The notes below the pieces were generated by a model that was not told where the DNA came from, searched no databases, and saw only the letters and a program-made list of their open reading frames with translations. The translations under genes and the position numbers were made by a program. Shown piece by piece: positions 63,610 to 64,000 of a stretch of 64,000 bases of DNA; the first letter of the stretch is position 1, and each line of letters begins with the position of its first letter. This stretch comes from Melanopsichium pennsylvanicum (taxonomy: Eukaryota > Basidiomycota > Ustilaginomycetes > Ustilaginales): the NCBI GenBank assembly GCA_900208305.1, contig OAPG01000021.1:124001-188000 (forward strand), read 5' to 3'.

Positions 63610-64000
63610 ATCTCCTGGAGCTGGCGCAGCTTACGAGCGCATCATCTCTGCCAATCACGACGACACCATGTCCCACTCTTACCAAAACCAGCAGTACCCT
63701 CATTACTACCAGCGTCAGCAGTATCCGGACGAAACCCTTTACGATGCTCCAACTCCAGCGCTCCCAGCTGACGACTACTCACCAGAGTACAGTATGGAAG
63801 ACATGCGCAAACCAACTACGCCTGGCTCAAACCGATACCCGACTGCATCCAATGCTCGTGACTATGCCGATCCTGACGCAGGCTGGGCTGAAAAGCGTCA
63901 ATCCGGCGTTCCCATGCACGCTTTTTCTGCCATTTCGCCAACTCGCACTCGTAAGAAGATGTTTTGGTCCATCGGTGGCGCCGTTGTCGCGGTTATCCTC
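63587..64000 (+). CDS. Type II membrane protein, N-terminal part (cut by window end)
   Basis: At least 138 codons, open at the window edge. The N-terminus is hydrophilic and rich in Tyr, Gln, Pro and Ser (SYQNQQYPHYYQRQQYPDET). A basic RTRKK cluster then leads into a hydrophobic segment MFWSIGGAVVAVIL at the very end. This is the layout of a type II single-pass membrane protein, seen for example in fungal membrane-anchored glucanases of the cell wall, but no catalytic domain is visible here. The function stays open. Confidence 0.65.
   Translation, partial: MPLSYHAKSPGAGAAYERIISANHDDTMSHSYQNQQYPHYYQRQQYPDETLYDAPTPALPADDYSPEYSMEDMRKPTTPGSNRYPTASNARDYADPDAGWAEKRQSGVPMHAFSAISPTRTRKKMFWSIGGAVVAVIL

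Overview
The window looks like nuclear DNA of a smut fungus (Ustilaginomycetes). Evidence: large single-exon genes with Ser/Pro/Ala-rich tails, moderate-to-high GC coding DNA, GTRAGT...AG introns of about 75-145 bases, and orthologues typical of basidiomycetes. I support about 20 protein-coding genes. Most are housekeeping genes: NEDD8 activation (UBA3), nuclear pore (NUP192), N-glycosylation and secretion (ALG9, SPC2, a nucleotide-sugar transporter), translation (eIF4B), replication (ORC1), DNA repair (CPD photolyase), PRPP synthesis, eisosomes (PIL1), mitochondrial metabolism (NIPSNAP, a PDK-type kinase), an aromatic amino-acid decarboxylase and two acetate-type transporters.

Layout. 1-4 kb: UBA3 converges on an intron-rich alpha/beta hydrolase whose ten exons I rebuilt. 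4-10.6 kb: NUP192. 12-15 kb: a secreted M36 metallopeptidase with a one-base frameshift. 16-18 kb: a single-pass membrane protein. 18-24.5 kb: a transposon graveyard of CpG-empty blocks alternating with CpG-normal LTR-like insertions; it holds a pogo/Fot1-type transposase relic split by a 457-bp solo LTR with a 5-bp target duplication, and a 247-bp tandem duplication. 24.5-26.4 kb: nothing I recognise. 26.4-39.2 kb: BuGZ-like zinc finger, nucleotide-sugar transporter, DUF2417-type protein, eIF4B, SPC2, ALG9. 39.4-39.9 kb: a TA-flanked inverted-repeat element whose end forms the ORC1 stop codon. 40-52 kb: ORC1, photolyase, PRPP synthetase, PIL1, NIPSNAP. 52-61.8 kb: decarboxylase, an ORF broken by TGA, two head-to-head acetate-transporter paralogues, mitochondrial kinase. 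The window ends inside a probable type II membrane protein.

Two signals cut across the whole window. First, the 9-mer TACAGTAAA (or its complement) occurs at least 11 times, always in non-coding DNA and mostly within a few hundred bases upstream of a start codon; about 0.5 would be expected by chance. Second, CpG is almost absent from the old repeats but normal in insertions nested within them. This suggests a CpG-directed mutation process (RIP-like, or methylation plus deamination) that acted before the younger insertions arrived. I found no CRISPR array, no rRNA and no convincing tRNA gene.
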